Shown: piece after piece, positions 7,821 through 16,375 of the stretch | Numbering within the stretch: position 1 is the first letter of the stretch | Layout: the number at the start of each line of letters is the position of its first letter | Assembly: GCF_003634095.1 (NCBI RefSeq) | Contig: NZ_RBIR01000010.1 | Span: 1 to 64,000 of the forward strand | Origin: Arthrobacter oryzae | GTDB lineage: Bacteria > Actinomycetota > Actinomycetes > Actinomycetales > Micrococcaceae | DNA: 64,000 bases | Direction: 5' to 3' | The notes under the pieces: model-generated | Told to the model about the DNA's origin: nothing | Databases searched by the model: none | The model's input: only the letters and a program-made list of their open reading frames with translations | Position numbers and translations under genes: made by a program

Positions 7821-8834
7821 CTAGCTGTAGAGCGCGGGTTTGGCGTTGAGCTTCACCGCAACCTTTTCGCCGTTCTTCTGCGCCTCGACGCCGGCCTCGC
7901 AGCAGGCGGCCGTGGCGTAGCCGTCCCAGGCGGTGGGGCCGCCGATCTCGCCGCGGAGGGCCGCGTCGACCCAGGACTGGATTTCGACGTCGTAGGCAGC
8001 CCCGAAGCGCTCCTCGAAACCGGGGGTGATGTTGCCGCCCCAGTGGCCGTTGCTGCGGGTGTACGGGCCCTTGTCGCCGCCGATGCTGACGATGCCGTCC
8101 TCGAAGGAAGCCTGGGTGGCCACTTCGTAGCCGAACTTCGCGTTGACGTAGATCTCGACGTCGGCCAGGACGCCGGACTCGGTCTCGATCAGCACGTGCT
8201 GCGGATCGTGCTGCCCGGCCGGGGCGTTCCGCGTGGGCTTGCCCAGGCGGACCTGGACCGAGGTGATTTCCTCGCCGGTGAAGTAGCGGATGGCGTCGAA
8301 TTCGTGCACCACGGAGTCGTTGATCAGCATCTCGTTGGTGAAGCCGGCCGGGGTGGTGGGGTTCCGGTGCTGGTGGTGCAGCATGAGCAGTTCGCCAAGC
8401 TCGGCGTCGCGGATGATCTTGCCGAGGGCGGCGTATTCGGCGTCGAAGCGGCGCATAAAGCCGACCTGGATGCGCTTGTGGCCCAGCTTCTGCTCGGCCT
8501 CGACGATCTTCCAGGAGGTCTCGGCATCCGGGGTGAGCGGCTTCTCGCAGAGGATCGGGATGTCCTTGGCAATCGCCTTGAGCAGGATGTCCTCGTGCAG
8601 GAAGCCGGGGGTGGCGATCAGCACGGCGTTGACGTCGCCGTTACTAAGGGCCTCCTCGGCGTCGGCGAGGGCGACGGCGCCCGGGATTCCTTCGATGGCG
8701 GCCTGCGCCCGGGCGAGGTCGACGTCGACGACGGCGGCAACTTCCGCGCCGTGGATGCGGGTGTTGAGCCGCTGGATGTGGTCTGCGCCCATACGGCCGG
8801 CGCCGATGACAGCTACGCGGAGGGTCTTTGTCAT
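7821..8834 (-). CDS. iolG: Inositol 2-dehydrogenase (Gfo/Idh/MocA family)
   Basis: IolG oxidises myo-inositol to 2-keto-myo-inositol with NAD+. The 337-residue protein has an N-terminal Rossmann fold (RVAVIGAGRMG, residues 6-16), the conserved EKP with Lys98, and the catalytic Asp173/His177 in NDSVVHEFD. Length and motifs fit the family. Paralogues in the same family act on scyllo-inositol or other polyols, so substrate preference is not fixed by sequence, but its place among iolC, iolD, iolB and iolA supports inositol. Confidence 0.88.
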   Translation of the reverse strand: MTKTLRVAVIGAGRMGADHIQRLNTRIHGAEVAAVVDVDLARAQAAIEGIPGAVALADAEEALSNGDVNAVLIATPGFLHEDILLKAIAKDIPILCEKPLTPDAETSWKIVEAEQKLGHKRIQVGFMRRFDAEYAALGKIIRDAELGELLMLHHQHRNPTTPAGFTNEMLINDSVVHEFDAIRYFTGEEITSVQVRLGKPTRNAPAGQHDPQHVLIETESGVLADVEIYVNAKFGYEVATQASFEDGIVSIGGDKGPYTRSNGHWGGNITPGFEERFGAAYDVEIQSWVDAALRGEIGGPTAWDGYATAACCEAGVEAQKNGEKVAVKLNAKPALYS

Positions 8835-8872
8835 GGTCTTGTCCTCAGTTCTAGTTGACGTCTAGTGGACGT

Positions 8873-9784
8873 CTAGTTGACGGCGGTGCGGGAGCCGCAG
8901 GAGAGCAGGTAGTTCCGGGTGCGCTTGGCGATCGGCATCGGGACGTCGAAGGCCACGGGGTACATGTCCTGTTCCACAATGCCAAAGATCGGGCGGTTGA
9001 GCGCCTCAACGGCTTCGATGACGGCGCGCAGGTCCGGCAGGCCGTTCGGCGGCTCGGTCATCACGCCGGCCAGGTTGGCGGCGGCCCACGTCATGTTTTC
9101 CTCGTTGACTTGTCTGAGGACGTCCGGGTTGATCTGCTTGAGGTGCAGGTAGCCGATCCGGTCCGGGTAGTTCTTAATCAGGTCGAGGCTGGACGCTCCG
9201 CAGTATTCGGCGTGGCCGGTGTCCAGGCACAGGTTCAGGTACTTCGGGTCCGTGGCGGCGAGGAGGGTTTCGATGTCCTCCTGCGCGCCGACGTGGGAGT
9301 CCGCGTGCGAGTGGAACTGCTGCTTCAGGCCGAAATCCTCCAACAGGGTCTTGCCCATACGGTTGTGGCCGACGAAGAGGTCGCTCCACGCCTTCTCGGT
9401 AAGCGTGCCGCTCTCGACTGCCTCGCCGGTGACGTCGTCGCGCCACATGGCGGGAATGACCACGATGTGTTCGCCTCCCATGGCTGCCGTGAGTTCGGCA
9501 ACCTTGCGGGCCGGCTCCCAGGCTTCGTCGTACTGGTGGGCGCCGCGGTGGAAGGCGGTGAAGACGGTGCCTGCCGTGACCTTCAGGTCGCGTTGCTTGA
9601 GCTCTTCGGCGAGGCGGGCGGGGTCGGTGGGGAGGTAGCCGTACGGGCCCAGTTCAATCCACTTGTAGCCGGATTCGGCCACCTCGTCCAGGAAACGTTC
9701 CCACGGGGTCTGCTGCGGGTCATCCGGAAACCAGACGCCCCAGGAGTCCGGCGCGGTGCCGATGATCAGCTTGTTCTCTGTCAT
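8873..9784 (-). CDS. iolE: Probable inosose dehydratase (IolE-like TIM barrel)
   Basis: A 303-residue xylose-isomerase-like TIM barrel. Metal-site style motifs are visible: WIELGPYGYLP, QFHSHADSHVG, CLDTGHAEY and GIVEQDMYP. Inosose dehydratase converts 2-keto-myo-inositol to a trihydroxycyclohexane-dione, and no other gene in the cluster fills that step, so IolE is the best call. An inosose isomerase (IolI type) is the main alternative. Two ATGs compete. AAGGA abuts the first (9790) but lies 6 bases before the second (9784), so the second is chosen. It sits between iolA and iolG on the same strand. Confidence 0.7.
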   Translation of the reverse strand: MTENKLIIGTAPDSWGVWFPDDPQQTPWERFLDEVAESGYKWIELGPYGYLPTDPARLAEELKQRDLKVTAGTVFTAFHRGAHQYDEAWEPARKVAELTAAMGGEHIVVIPAMWRDDVTGEAVESGTLTEKAWSDLFVGHNRMGKTLLEDFGLKQQFHSHADSHVGAQEDIETLLAATDPKYLNLCLDTGHAEYCGASSLDLIKNYPDRIGYLHLKQINPDVLRQVNEENMTWAAANLAGVMTEPPNGLPDLRAVIEAVEALNRPIFGIVEQDMYPVAFDVPMPIAKRTRNYLLSCGSRTAVN

Positions 9785-9803
9785 TTCCATTCCTTCTCAT
9801 CGG

Positions 9804-9853
9804 CTGCTCCGCAGGTGCCGTTTTGGACGCTCAAAACGGCGGTTGCGGAGCAG
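9804..9853. terminator. Long interrupted hairpin between iolA and iolE
   Basis: CTGCTCCGCA (9804-9813) pairs with TGCGGAGCAG (9844-9853), and inside it GCCGTTTTG pairs with CAAAACGGC around GACGCT. The structure lies inside the leftward inositol operon just before iolE, so it may attenuate, terminate or protect the upstream message. It lacks a T-tract. Confidence 0.55.
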
Positions 9854-9929
9854 TCGATCTCGGTTGTTGGGTGGGCCCACGCCGCCAGGGTTCCCTAGCC
9901 GTGGGGCCCCACCGGCGAGGGCCCCTGCC

Positions 9930-9988
9930 TGAGCTTGCGAAGGCTGGGAGCCGGTGGGGACTTGCGAGGCGAGGGTGGCGGTGGGGAC
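9930..9988. repeat. Imperfect direct repeat, about 28 bp, in the iolA-iolE spacer
   Basis: Two adjacent stretches begin with CTTGCGA and end with GGTGGGGA: one from about 9933 to 9960, the other from about 9961 to 9988. The second abuts the iolA stop codon. Upstream, CCCACCGGC and GCCGGTGGG can also pair, so the spacer is highly structured. Confidence 0.6.
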
Positions 9989-11502
9989 TAGTTGGACGGG
10001 AAGTTGTAGGAGGCGCCCGAGGCGTGGGTGGGCTCGGGCCAGCGGGAGGTGACCACCTTGCCGCGGGTGTAGAAGGAGACGCCTTCGGGGCCGTAGATGT
10101 GCTTGTCACCGAACAGCGAGGCCTTCCAGCCGCCGAAGGAGTGGTAGGCCACCGGCACGGGCAGCGGAACGTTGATGCCGATCATGCCCACGGTAACGCT
10201 GCGCTGGAACTTCCGGGCTGCGGCGCCGGAGGAGGTGAAGATCGCGGTGCCGTTGCCGTAGGGGTTGGAGTTGATCAGGGCGATGCCGGCGTCGAGGTCC
10301 TCCACCCGGACCACGACCAGGACTGGCCCGAAGATTTCCTCGGTGTAGGCGGTCATCTCGGTCTTGACGTGGTCCAGGACGGTGGGGCCGACCCAGAAGC
10401 CGTCCTCGTGGCCGGGGACGACGAGGTCGCGGCCGTCCACCACCATGGCGGCGCCGGCGGTTTCGGCTTCGGTGACGATCCGCACGATGCGTTCCTTGGA
10501 CGCCGGCGTGATGACCGGTCCCATTTCGGCGTCGGGCACGGTGCCGTTGTTGACCTTGACGGCCAGGGCACGTTCTTCAACCTTCTTGACCAGCAGGTCG
10601 GCGGCCTCGCCGACGGCGACGGCGACCGAGATCGCCATGCAGCGTTCCCCGGCGGAGCCGAAGGCTGCGGCGGCCAGGTGGTCGGCGGCGTTGTCGAGAT
10701 CGGCGTCGGGCAGGATGATCGCGTGGTTCTTTGCCCCGCCCAGGGCCTGGACGCGCTTGCCGTGGGCGGTGGCGGTCTCGTGGACGTACTTCGCAATCGG
10801 GGTGGAGCCGACGAAGGAGATGCCGTCCACGTCCGGGTGGGTCAGGAGACCCTCGACCGTTTCCTTGTCACCGTGCAGAACCTGGAAGACGCCGTCGGGC
10901 AGGCCGGCCTGCTTCCACAGCTTGGCCAGCAGCATGGAGGCGGAGGGGTCGCGCTCGGAGGGCTTGAGGATGAAGGCGTTGCCGGTGGCGATCGCCATCG
11001 GGGCCATCCACAGCGGCACCATGACCGGGAAGTTGAACGGGGTGATGCCTGCAACGACGCCGAGCGGCTCGCGGAAGGAGAAGACATCGATGCCGGTGGA
11101 GACCTGGTCCGAATAGTCGCCCTTGAGCAGCTGCGGGATGCCGCAGGCGAATTCGATGACCTCCAGGCCGCGGCCGATCTCGCCCTTGGCGTCGGAAAGG
11201 ACCTTGCCGTGCTCGGCGGTGATCAGCTCGGCCAGATCGTCCACGTGCGCCGCGACGAGCTCACGGAACTTGAACAGCACGGCCGTGCGCTTGGCCAGGG
11301 AAATATCGCCCCAGGAATCGGCGGCGGCACGGGCGGCGGCGACCGTGGCGTCCAGGTCTGCCCGGTTGGCCAGCCGCAGCTCCGCGGAGACGGCGCCGGT
11401 GGCCGGGTTGTAGACGGGCTGGGTGCGGGTGCCGGTGCCTGAGGTTTCGGCACCGTTAATGAAGTGCTGAATGGTCTTGGTGGTGACGGTCGTCGTTGAC
11501 AT
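9988..11502 (-). CDS. mmsA: CoA-acylating methylmalonate-semialdehyde dehydrogenase
   Basis: The 504-residue aldehyde dehydrogenase (also called IolA) converts malonate semialdehyde or methylmalonate semialdehyde to acetyl-CoA or propionyl-CoA, the last step of inositol breakdown. The CoA-acylating branch is shown by ITPFNFPVMVPLWMAPMAIA with FILKPSERDPS, and by GSAGERCMA, where Cys288 is the nucleophile. The start at 11502 has AAGGAAG 9 bases upstream; an open frame continues further but encodes low-complexity sequence antisense to iolD. It lies between iolD and the iolE-like gene. Confidence 0.92.
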   Translation of the reverse strand: MSTTTVTTKTIQHFINGAETSGTGTRTQPVYNPATGAVSAELRLANRADLDATVAAARAAADSWGDISLAKRTAVLFKFRELVAAHVDDLAELITAEHGKVLSDAKGEIGRGLEVIEFACGIPQLLKGDYSDQVSTGIDVFSFREPLGVVAGITPFNFPVMVPLWMAPMAIATGNAFILKPSERDPSASMLLAKLWKQAGLPDGVFQVLHGDKETVEGLLTHPDVDGISFVGSTPIAKYVHETATAHGKRVQALGGAKNHAIILPDADLDNAADHLAAAAFGSAGERCMAISVAVAVGEAADLLVKKVEERALAVKVNNGTVPDAEMGPVITPASKERIVRIVTEAETAGAAMVVDGRDLVVPGHEDGFWVGPTVLDHVKTEMTAYTEEIFGPVLVVVRVEDLDAGIALINSNPYGNGTAIFTSSGAAARKFQRSVTVGMIGINVPLPVPVAYHSFGGWKASLFGDKHIYGPEGVSFYTRGKVVTSRWPEPTHASGASYNFPSN

Positions 11503-11566
11503 GGTGATGGACTTCCTTGGTCGGTGACTATCTTTGTCTGGGGCGGTTCGTGGTGATGAAGGAGGG

Positions 11567-13516
11567 TCAGCCGAGCAGCTTGCGCTGGCGGCTCTTGTGG
11601 TCGACGTAGGTCTGGAAGGCCTGCTTCGTGGACTCGAGTTCGGAGACCTGGGAGACCGGGACGTCCCACCACGACTCGGAGCTGGGGGCATCCAGCAGCG
11701 GGTCGGATTCGACGTGGATAACGATCGGTCCGCCGTTTTCGGGGGCGGCCTTGGCGTCGCGGATGGCCTGTTCGAGTTCGGCGATGACCTTTTCGCCCGG
11801 CTCGATCCGGATCACCTTCACACCAAGGCTTTCGGCGTTCAGGGCCAGGTCCACCGGGAGCCGTTCGCCGTCGTCGAAGCTGTGGTGTTCCTCGTCCAGG
11901 GCGCGGTACTGGGTGCCGAAGCGCTGGGACCCGAGGGACTCGGAGAGCGAGCCAATCGAGGCGTAGCCATGGTTCTGGATCAGGACCACGATCAGCTTGA
12001 TCCGCTCGGCGACGGCGGTGACGAGTTCGGTGTGCATCATCAGGTAGGAGCCGTCCCCCACCATGACGACGACGTCGCGCTGGGCCCCGCCCTTCGCGGC
12101 CTCGGCCAGGGCCGCCCGCTTGACGCCGAGACCGCCGGGGATCTCGTAGCCCATGCAGGAGTAGGCATATTCGACGTGGTAGCCGAACGGGTCCCGGACC
12201 CGCCACATCTTGTGCAGGTCGCCCGGCAGGGAGCCGGCGGCGCAGATGACGACGTCCCGGGGATCCATGGCCCGGCTGGTGGCGCCGATGATCTCGTTCT
12301 GCGCCGGCAGCGGGGTGAAGCGGGTGTCGAAGGCCGCGTCCACGGTGGCGTTCCAGCGGGTCTTCTCGTTCGCGATCTGCTGTTCGAGGTCCACGCCGAT
12401 CCGGTAGCCGCCGAGGGCCTGGTTCAGCTTGATCAGGGCCTTGCGGGCGTCCGCCACGATCGGCAGGGAGGTGCCGTGCTTGTAGGCGTCGATCGCGGCG
12501 ACGTTGATGTTGATGAACTTCACGTCCGGGTTCTGGAACGCGGTCCGGGACGCGGTGGTGAAGTCCTCGTAGCGGGTGCCGATGCCGATGATCAGGTCGG
12601 CCTCGGCGGCGATGGCGTTGGCCGCCGTCGTGCCGGTGGAGCCGATGGCGCCGAGGGAGAACTTGTGATCCCACGGCAGGACGCCGACGCCGGCTTGGGT
12701 GTTGCCCACCGGGATGCCGGTCAGGTCGACGAACTTCGCGAGTTCCTCGTTGGCGTAGGCGTAGAGCACGCCGCCGCCGGCGATGATCAGCGGGCGCTTG
12801 GCGGCGCGGATGGCGTCGGCGGCGCGGCGGATGTCCTCGTCGTCGGCGTCGGGGCGGCGGATCCGCCATTCGCGCTCGGCGAGGAATTCCTCGGGCACGT
12901 CGAAGGCCTCGGCCTGGACGTCCTGGGGCAGCGAGATCGTGACCGCGCCGGTCTCGGCCGGGTCGGTCAGGACGCGCAGGCCGTGGTGGAACGCGGAAAA
13001 CAGCTGCTCGGGCCGGGAGACGCGGTCGAAGAACTTGGACAGCGGCCGGAAGGCGTCGTTGACGGTGATGTCGTAGGCATAGGGCTGTTCGAGCTGCTGC
13101 AGCACCGGGTCGGCGGCCCGGGTGGCGAAGGTGTCACTCGGCAGTAACAGGACCGGCAGCCGGTTGGTGGTGGCCAGCGCTGCACCGGTGAGCAGGTTTG
13201 AGGAGCCGGGGCCGATCGAGGTGCTGATCGCGAAGGTCTGGCGGCGCCGGGTGTGGCGGGCGTAGCCGACAGCCTGGTGCGCCTGGGCCTGTTCGTTGCG
13301 ACCCTGGTAGTACGGCATGATCGTCGGATCGAGCTGCTGGTACTGCTTCAGGGCCTGGCCGACGCCGGCAACATTGCCGTGTCCGAAGATGCCGAAGGTG
13401 CCCGGAATCAGGCGTTCCCGGAAGTCCTGGCCGCCGATCGAATCGACGGTGTATTGCTTGGACAGGTATTCCACCACAGCCTGGGCGACTGTCATTCTGC
13501 GGGTTGCTGTTCCCAT
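11567..13516 (-). CDS. iolD: 3D-(3,5/4)-trihydroxycyclohexane-1,2-dione hydrolase
   Basis: IolD is a thiamin-diphosphate enzyme that opens the inositol-derived dione ring to 5-deoxy-glucuronate. The 649-residue length fits. The N-terminal domain has the pyrimidine-binding region with GIFGHGNVAGVGQAL and the ARHTRRRQTFAISTSIGPGS stretch. The C-terminal domain has the TPP/Mg motif beginning VGDGSYLMMHTELVTA and ending in QNHGY. The ATG at 13516 follows CGGAG at about 9 bases and lies 6 bases after the aldolase stop codon, so translation is probably coupled. Confidence 0.93.
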   Translation of the reverse strand: MGTATRRMTVAQAVVEYLSKQYTVDSIGGQDFRERLIPGTFGIFGHGNVAGVGQALKQYQQLDPTIMPYYQGRNEQAQAHQAVGYARHTRRRQTFAISTSIGPGSSNLLTGAALATTNRLPVLLLPSDTFATRAADPVLQQLEQPYAYDITVNDAFRPLSKFFDRVSRPEQLFSAFHHGLRVLTDPAETGAVTISLPQDVQAEAFDVPEEFLAEREWRIRRPDADDEDIRRAADAIRAAKRPLIIAGGGVLYAYANEELAKFVDLTGIPVGNTQAGVGVLPWDHKFSLGAIGSTGTTAANAIAAEADLIIGIGTRYEDFTTASRTAFQNPDVKFININVAAIDAYKHGTSLPIVADARKALIKLNQALGGYRIGVDLEQQIANEKTRWNATVDAAFDTRFTPLPAQNEIIGATSRAMDPRDVVICAAGSLPGDLHKMWRVRDPFGYHVEYAYSCMGYEIPGGLGVKRAALAEAAKGGAQRDVVVMVGDGSYLMMHTELVTAVAERIKLIVVLIQNHGYASIGSLSESLGSQRFGTQYRALDEEHHSFDDGERLPVDLALNAESLGVKVIRIEPGEKVIAELEQAIRDAKAAPENGGPIVIHVESDPLLDAPSSESWWDVPVSQVSELESTKQAFQTYVDHKSRQRKLLG

Positions 13517-13522
13517 GGGACG

Positions 13523-14482
13523 TTACTCCGATGCTTCTTCGGTGCGGGTGGATTCTGAGGTGGCATGGTGCAGCAGCGTGGCGGCGGTGGCCACGGCTCC
13601 GGCGACGTCGCCGTCATGCGGGTAGAGCAGGGTCCGGCCGACGGTGAGGCCCTGGACGCCCGGGAGGGCGAGGGCGGCCTGCCAGCTGGCGAAGACGTCG
13701 TCCTGGCTCCCCTCCGGGTCTCCGCCGAGGAGCACGGTGGGCATGGTGGTGGACGCCATGACGCGTTCCATCTCGGCCACGACGGGCAGCTTCATCCACG
13801 TGTAGGCGCTGCTGGCACCGAGGCCTTCGGCGATGGCGACCGACTTGATCACCGCGTTGGTGGAGAGATCGTTGCGGACCTTACCGTTCTCGCGGACGGA
13901 GAGGAAGGGCTCCACCATGGCGATCAGCTTGCGCTCGGCGAGGGAGTCGATGGCCCGCGCGGTCGCTTCGAGGGTGGCCACCGTGTCCGGGTCGCCCAGG
14001 CAGATGCGGGTGAGCATCTTGCCGCCGTCGGCGCCCAGTGCCTCGAGCGCCGCCGCGGTGTGACCGGTAAACCGGTCGTCGAACTCGTTGACCAGGCCGG
14101 AGAGGCCACCGCGGTTCATCGAGCCGAAGAGCAGCTTGCCCTCGAGTGCGCCAAGCAGCAGGAGGTCGTCCATGATGTCCGGCGAGGCGAGCACGCCGTC
14201 GACGTCCGGGTCGGCCAGGGCAATCTGCAGGCGGTCCAGGAGCTGGCGGCGGTCGGCCATGGCCACGGGATCGCTGCCGACGGCGAGGGCCCCGCGGGCG
14301 GGGTGGTCGGCGGCGACGATGAAGTTCTGCTTGCCGGCTTTGGGGCCGGGATGGCGGCGCCGGGCCTGCGCGGCGCGGGCGATCGCGCCCGGGTCCTCGA
14401 GCCTGATGATGCTCAGGTGCTCGTAGCGGCGGGGATCATCGTCCACGCCAAGGGTGGCGGCGGCGGCGGAGTTGACGCTCAC
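13523..14482 (-). CDS. Cgl0159-type (beta/alpha)8 aldolase, probable IolJ counterpart
   Basis: The 319-residue protein resembles the Cgl0159 family of TIM-barrel proteins found in actinobacterial inositol clusters. Visible features are QNFIVAADHPARGALAVG, MDDLLLLGALEGKLLFGSMN, ERKLIAMVEPFLSVRENGKV and LGGDPEGSQDDVFASWQAAL, consistent with a class I-like aldolase fold. In this pathway the missing step is cleavage of 2-deoxy-5-keto-gluconate 6-phosphate into DHAP and malonate semialdehyde, so that is the inferred role. The GTG at 14482 has AAGGAG 8 bases upstream and overlaps the iolC stop as GTGA. Confidence 0.75.
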   Translation of the reverse strand: MSVNSAAAATLGVDDDPRRYEHLSIIRLEDPGAIARAAQARRRHPGPKAGKQNFIVAADHPARGALAVGSDPVAMADRRQLLDRLQIALADPDVDGVLASPDIMDDLLLLGALEGKLLFGSMNRGGLSGLVNEFDDRFTGHTAAALEALGADGGKMLTRICLGDPDTVATLEATARAIDSLAERKLIAMVEPFLSVRENGKVRNDLSTNAVIKSVAIAEGLGASSAYTWMKLPVVAEMERVMASTTMPTVLLGGDPEGSQDDVFASWQAALALPGVQGLTVGRTLLYPHDGDVAGAVATAATLLHHATSESTRTEEASE

Positions 14483-15480
14483 AGTGATGCTCCTTCGGAG
14501 GCGTAGGTGCCGGGTACCAGGCGGCCGCGTTCGGCGAGCAGGCCCGTGACTTCCTCCGGCGTCGGCATCGCGTCGGCGCAGGACAGGCGGGAGGCGACGA
14601 GGGCGCCGGCGGCGTTGGCGAAGTCCAGGACCTGGGCCAGCGGCCAGCCGGAGAGCAGCCCGTGGCAGAAGGCCCCGCCGAAGGAGTCGCCGGCGCCGAG
14701 GCCGTTGACGGTTTCCACGGGGACCGGGGCGGAGACGACGCGTTCGGTGCGGGTCTTGGCCATGACCCCTTCGGGGCCAAGCTTCACGACGGCGATTTCG
14801 ACGCCGGCGGCCAGCAGCCGGTCGGCCTGTTCGTCCGGGGTGCCCTCGCCGACGGCGACGGCGCATTCCTTGTCGTTGCCGATCGCCACGGTGACGTGCG
14901 GCAGGATTTTGGCGACCTGTTCCCGGGCTTCCTCCTCGGAGGCCCAGAACATCGGCCGGTAGTCGAGGTCCAGGATGGTGAACTGGCCCGGCTTTAGCCC
15001 GGTGCGGGGCCGCGCCTGGTGTGCCGTCAGGTGGGCGGTGCGGCTGGGCTCCTGGCAAAGGCCGGTGACGGTGGACCAGAAGATGCCTGCGTCCCTGATA
15101 GCGTCCAGGTCCAGTTCCTCGGCCTTGATCTGCAGGTCCGGGGCCGTGGGGAACCGTCCGTAGAAGTAAAGCGGGAAGTCCTCGGGCGGCTTGATTGCGC
15201 AGAACGTGACCGCGGTGGGCCATTCCTTGACGGCGGTGACGAAGGAATCGTCCACGTTGAACTTGCGCAGTTCGCGGTGCAGGTATTTGCCGAAGGCGTC
15301 GTCGCCGGTGCGGGTGATGACGGCGGCGCGGCGGCCGTGGCGGGCGGCGGCGACGGCCACGTTGGACGGTGATCCGCCGAGGTATTTTCCGAAGGACGTG
15401 ACGTCCTCCAGATCAACCCCGATGTCATTCGGGTAGATATCAACGCTGATGCGCCCGATCGTGAGCAGTTCGTGGGTCAC
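14479..15480 (-). CDS. iolC: 5-dehydro-2-deoxygluconokinase
   Basis: IolC phosphorylates 2-deoxy-5-keto-gluconate before aldol cleavage. The 333-residue protein is a PfkB/ribokinase-family kinase: LLTIGRISVDIYPNDIG at the start, the substrate-binding GGSPSNVAVAAARHG, and the anion-hole motif NGLGAGDSFGGAF at residues 259-271 with Asp265 as catalytic base. The start is the GTG at 15480 with AGAAAGG upstream. It is the first gene of the long leftward operon, and an operator-like pair lies about 110-140 bases upstream. Confidence 0.92.
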   Translation of the reverse strand: MTHELLTIGRISVDIYPNDIGVDLEDVTSFGKYLGGSPSNVAVAAARHGRRAAVITRTGDDAFGKYLHRELRKFNVDDSFVTAVKEWPTAVTFCAIKPPEDFPLYFYGRFPTAPDLQIKAEELDLDAIRDAGIFWSTVTGLCQEPSRTAHLTAHQARPRTGLKPGQFTILDLDYRPMFWASEEEAREQVAKILPHVTVAIGNDKECAVAVGEGTPDEQADRLLAAGVEIAVVKLGPEGVMAKTRTERVVSAPVPVETVNGLGAGDSFGGAFCHGLLSGWPLAQVLDFANAAGALVASRLSCADAMPTPEEVTGLLAERGRLVPGTYASEGASL

Positions 15481-15591
15481 GGTGATCGCGGACCTTTCTG
15501 GTGTGAACTCGGTACCTTTGCGCAGCCTGAGCTTCGGTGCTTAGGGGCCGGCGTGAGCCGGGCCACATCCACTACTTTGCCTTAGAATCTA

Positions 15592-15619
15592 TGTACTGTC
15601 AAAGGTTTGTACTGACATA
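15592..15619. promoter_or_regulatory. Tandem operator-like motifs upstream of iolC
   Basis: TGTACTGTCA (15592-15601) and TTTGTACTGACATA (15606-15619) match the motif found before the tautomerase gene and the ABC lipoprotein gene. The TGTACTG cores are 17 bases apart. They lie upstream of iolC and immediately downstream of the tautomerase gene, so they would control the main operon. Confidence 0.55.
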
Positions 15620-15693
15620 TTTACAACTTGACACAGAGGGCCCCGACGGCCCCGCGGCTTGGGTGCCGCGGGGGCCCAGAACGGTTCTTCCGG

Positions 15694-16098
15694 CTACTTG
15701 CCGGGGACTCCGAGTTCGCCCGTGACGTACTGTGCCTGGCCGAAACCGAACGACCAGTCCCCCGCCGTGTTTTCGACATATCCGATGAAGACGTCCTCGC
15801 CGGCGACCCCCTCGGCGGCCAGCCTTTCCGCGATGGCGGCGAACAGGGACTGCTTGGCCGGCTGGCTGCGCCCGGCCTGGGTGAAGATCTGGATCATGAC
15901 CACATCCGGCGTCCGCTCGAAGCCGAGTCCGGCATCCTGGGCGACAATCTGGCCCGCGGGGTGCTCGGTCAGGATATGGAAGTAGTCCCGCTCCGGGATG
16001 CCATATTCGGCCACAATGGCGGCATGGATTCCCCGGCTGAGCCCGCGGAGCTGCTCCGGGGTGCGGCCCTGGTTGACGTCGATTCGCACGAGAGGCAC
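15694..16098 (-). CDS. Tautomerase family protein (4-oxalocrotonate tautomerase-like)
   Basis: The 134-residue protein looks like a Tautomerase_2-type member, which catalyses keto-enol shifts with an N-terminal proline as base. The GTG at 16098 is chosen over an ATG six bases upstream: AAAAGGAG directly abuts that ATG but lies 6 bases from the GTG, and only the GTG start gives Met-Pro-Leu-Val-Arg-Ile with proline at position 2, as the mechanism needs after Met removal. Other features are LSRGIHAAIVAEYGIPERDY and VGYV-like FIGYVENTAGDWSFG. It precedes iolC and carries the same operator motif in its promoter, so it is probably part of the inositol regulon. The true substrate is unknown. Confidence 0.85.
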   Translation of the reverse strand: MPLVRIDVNQGRTPEQLRGLSRGIHAAIVAEYGIPERDYFHILTEHPAGQIVAQDAGLGFERTPDVVMIQIFTQAGRSQPAKQSLFAAIAERLAAEGVAGEDVFIGYVENTAGDWSFGFGQAQYVTGELGVPGK

Positions 16099-16110
16099 TC
16101 GCATCTCCTT

Positions 16111-16138
16111 TTGTAGTTTGTCCTGACATACTAACAAA
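16111..16138. promoter_or_regulatory. Operator-like palindrome upstream of the tautomerase gene
   Basis: The core TTTGTCCTGACATA (16117-16130) lies in a wider imperfect palindrome: TTGTAGT at the left is mirrored by ACTAACAA at the right around GTC-CT-GAC. It begins 12 bases upstream of the GTG start, so it would overlap the promoter or transcript start. Confidence 0.6.
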
Positions 16139-16173
16139 GCTTCTCCCGACGGCGCAAGGATCCCCGGCCGCCC

Positions 16174-16240
16174 AAAGCAACGCGGGGTCACTTAGCGCCC
16201 ATCCCGGGGCGCAGGACGGGCGCTAAGTGACCCCGCATTT
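16174..16240. repeat. Palindromic element, copy 1 (REP-like hairpin)
   Basis: AACGCGGGGTCACTTAGCGC is mirrored by GCGCTAAGTGACCCCGCATT, giving a long stem. A second copy with the same arms lies at 17239-17310. The two copies flank the arsR-SRPBCC pair. It may end transcription, but its duplicated form suggests a dispersed repeat family. Confidence 0.75.
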
Positions 16241-16375
16241 GGGTATTGCGCGGACCATGGGTGAGGCGTAGCGTTAACAACCTAGAGATTGATCAATGAA
16301 TGCGTTGATTACTCGGTTGGCTGCAGGGCAGTTGATTTCTGAGTGTTGGTAACTGACGAGGAGGTCCCCGCACCC

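Noticed and set aside
11503..11691. N-terminal extension of methylmalonate-semialdehyde dehydrogenase
   Set aside because: The extra residues are Ser/Pro/Arg-rich and come from the iolD gene in another frame. The internal ATG has a good ribosome-binding site.
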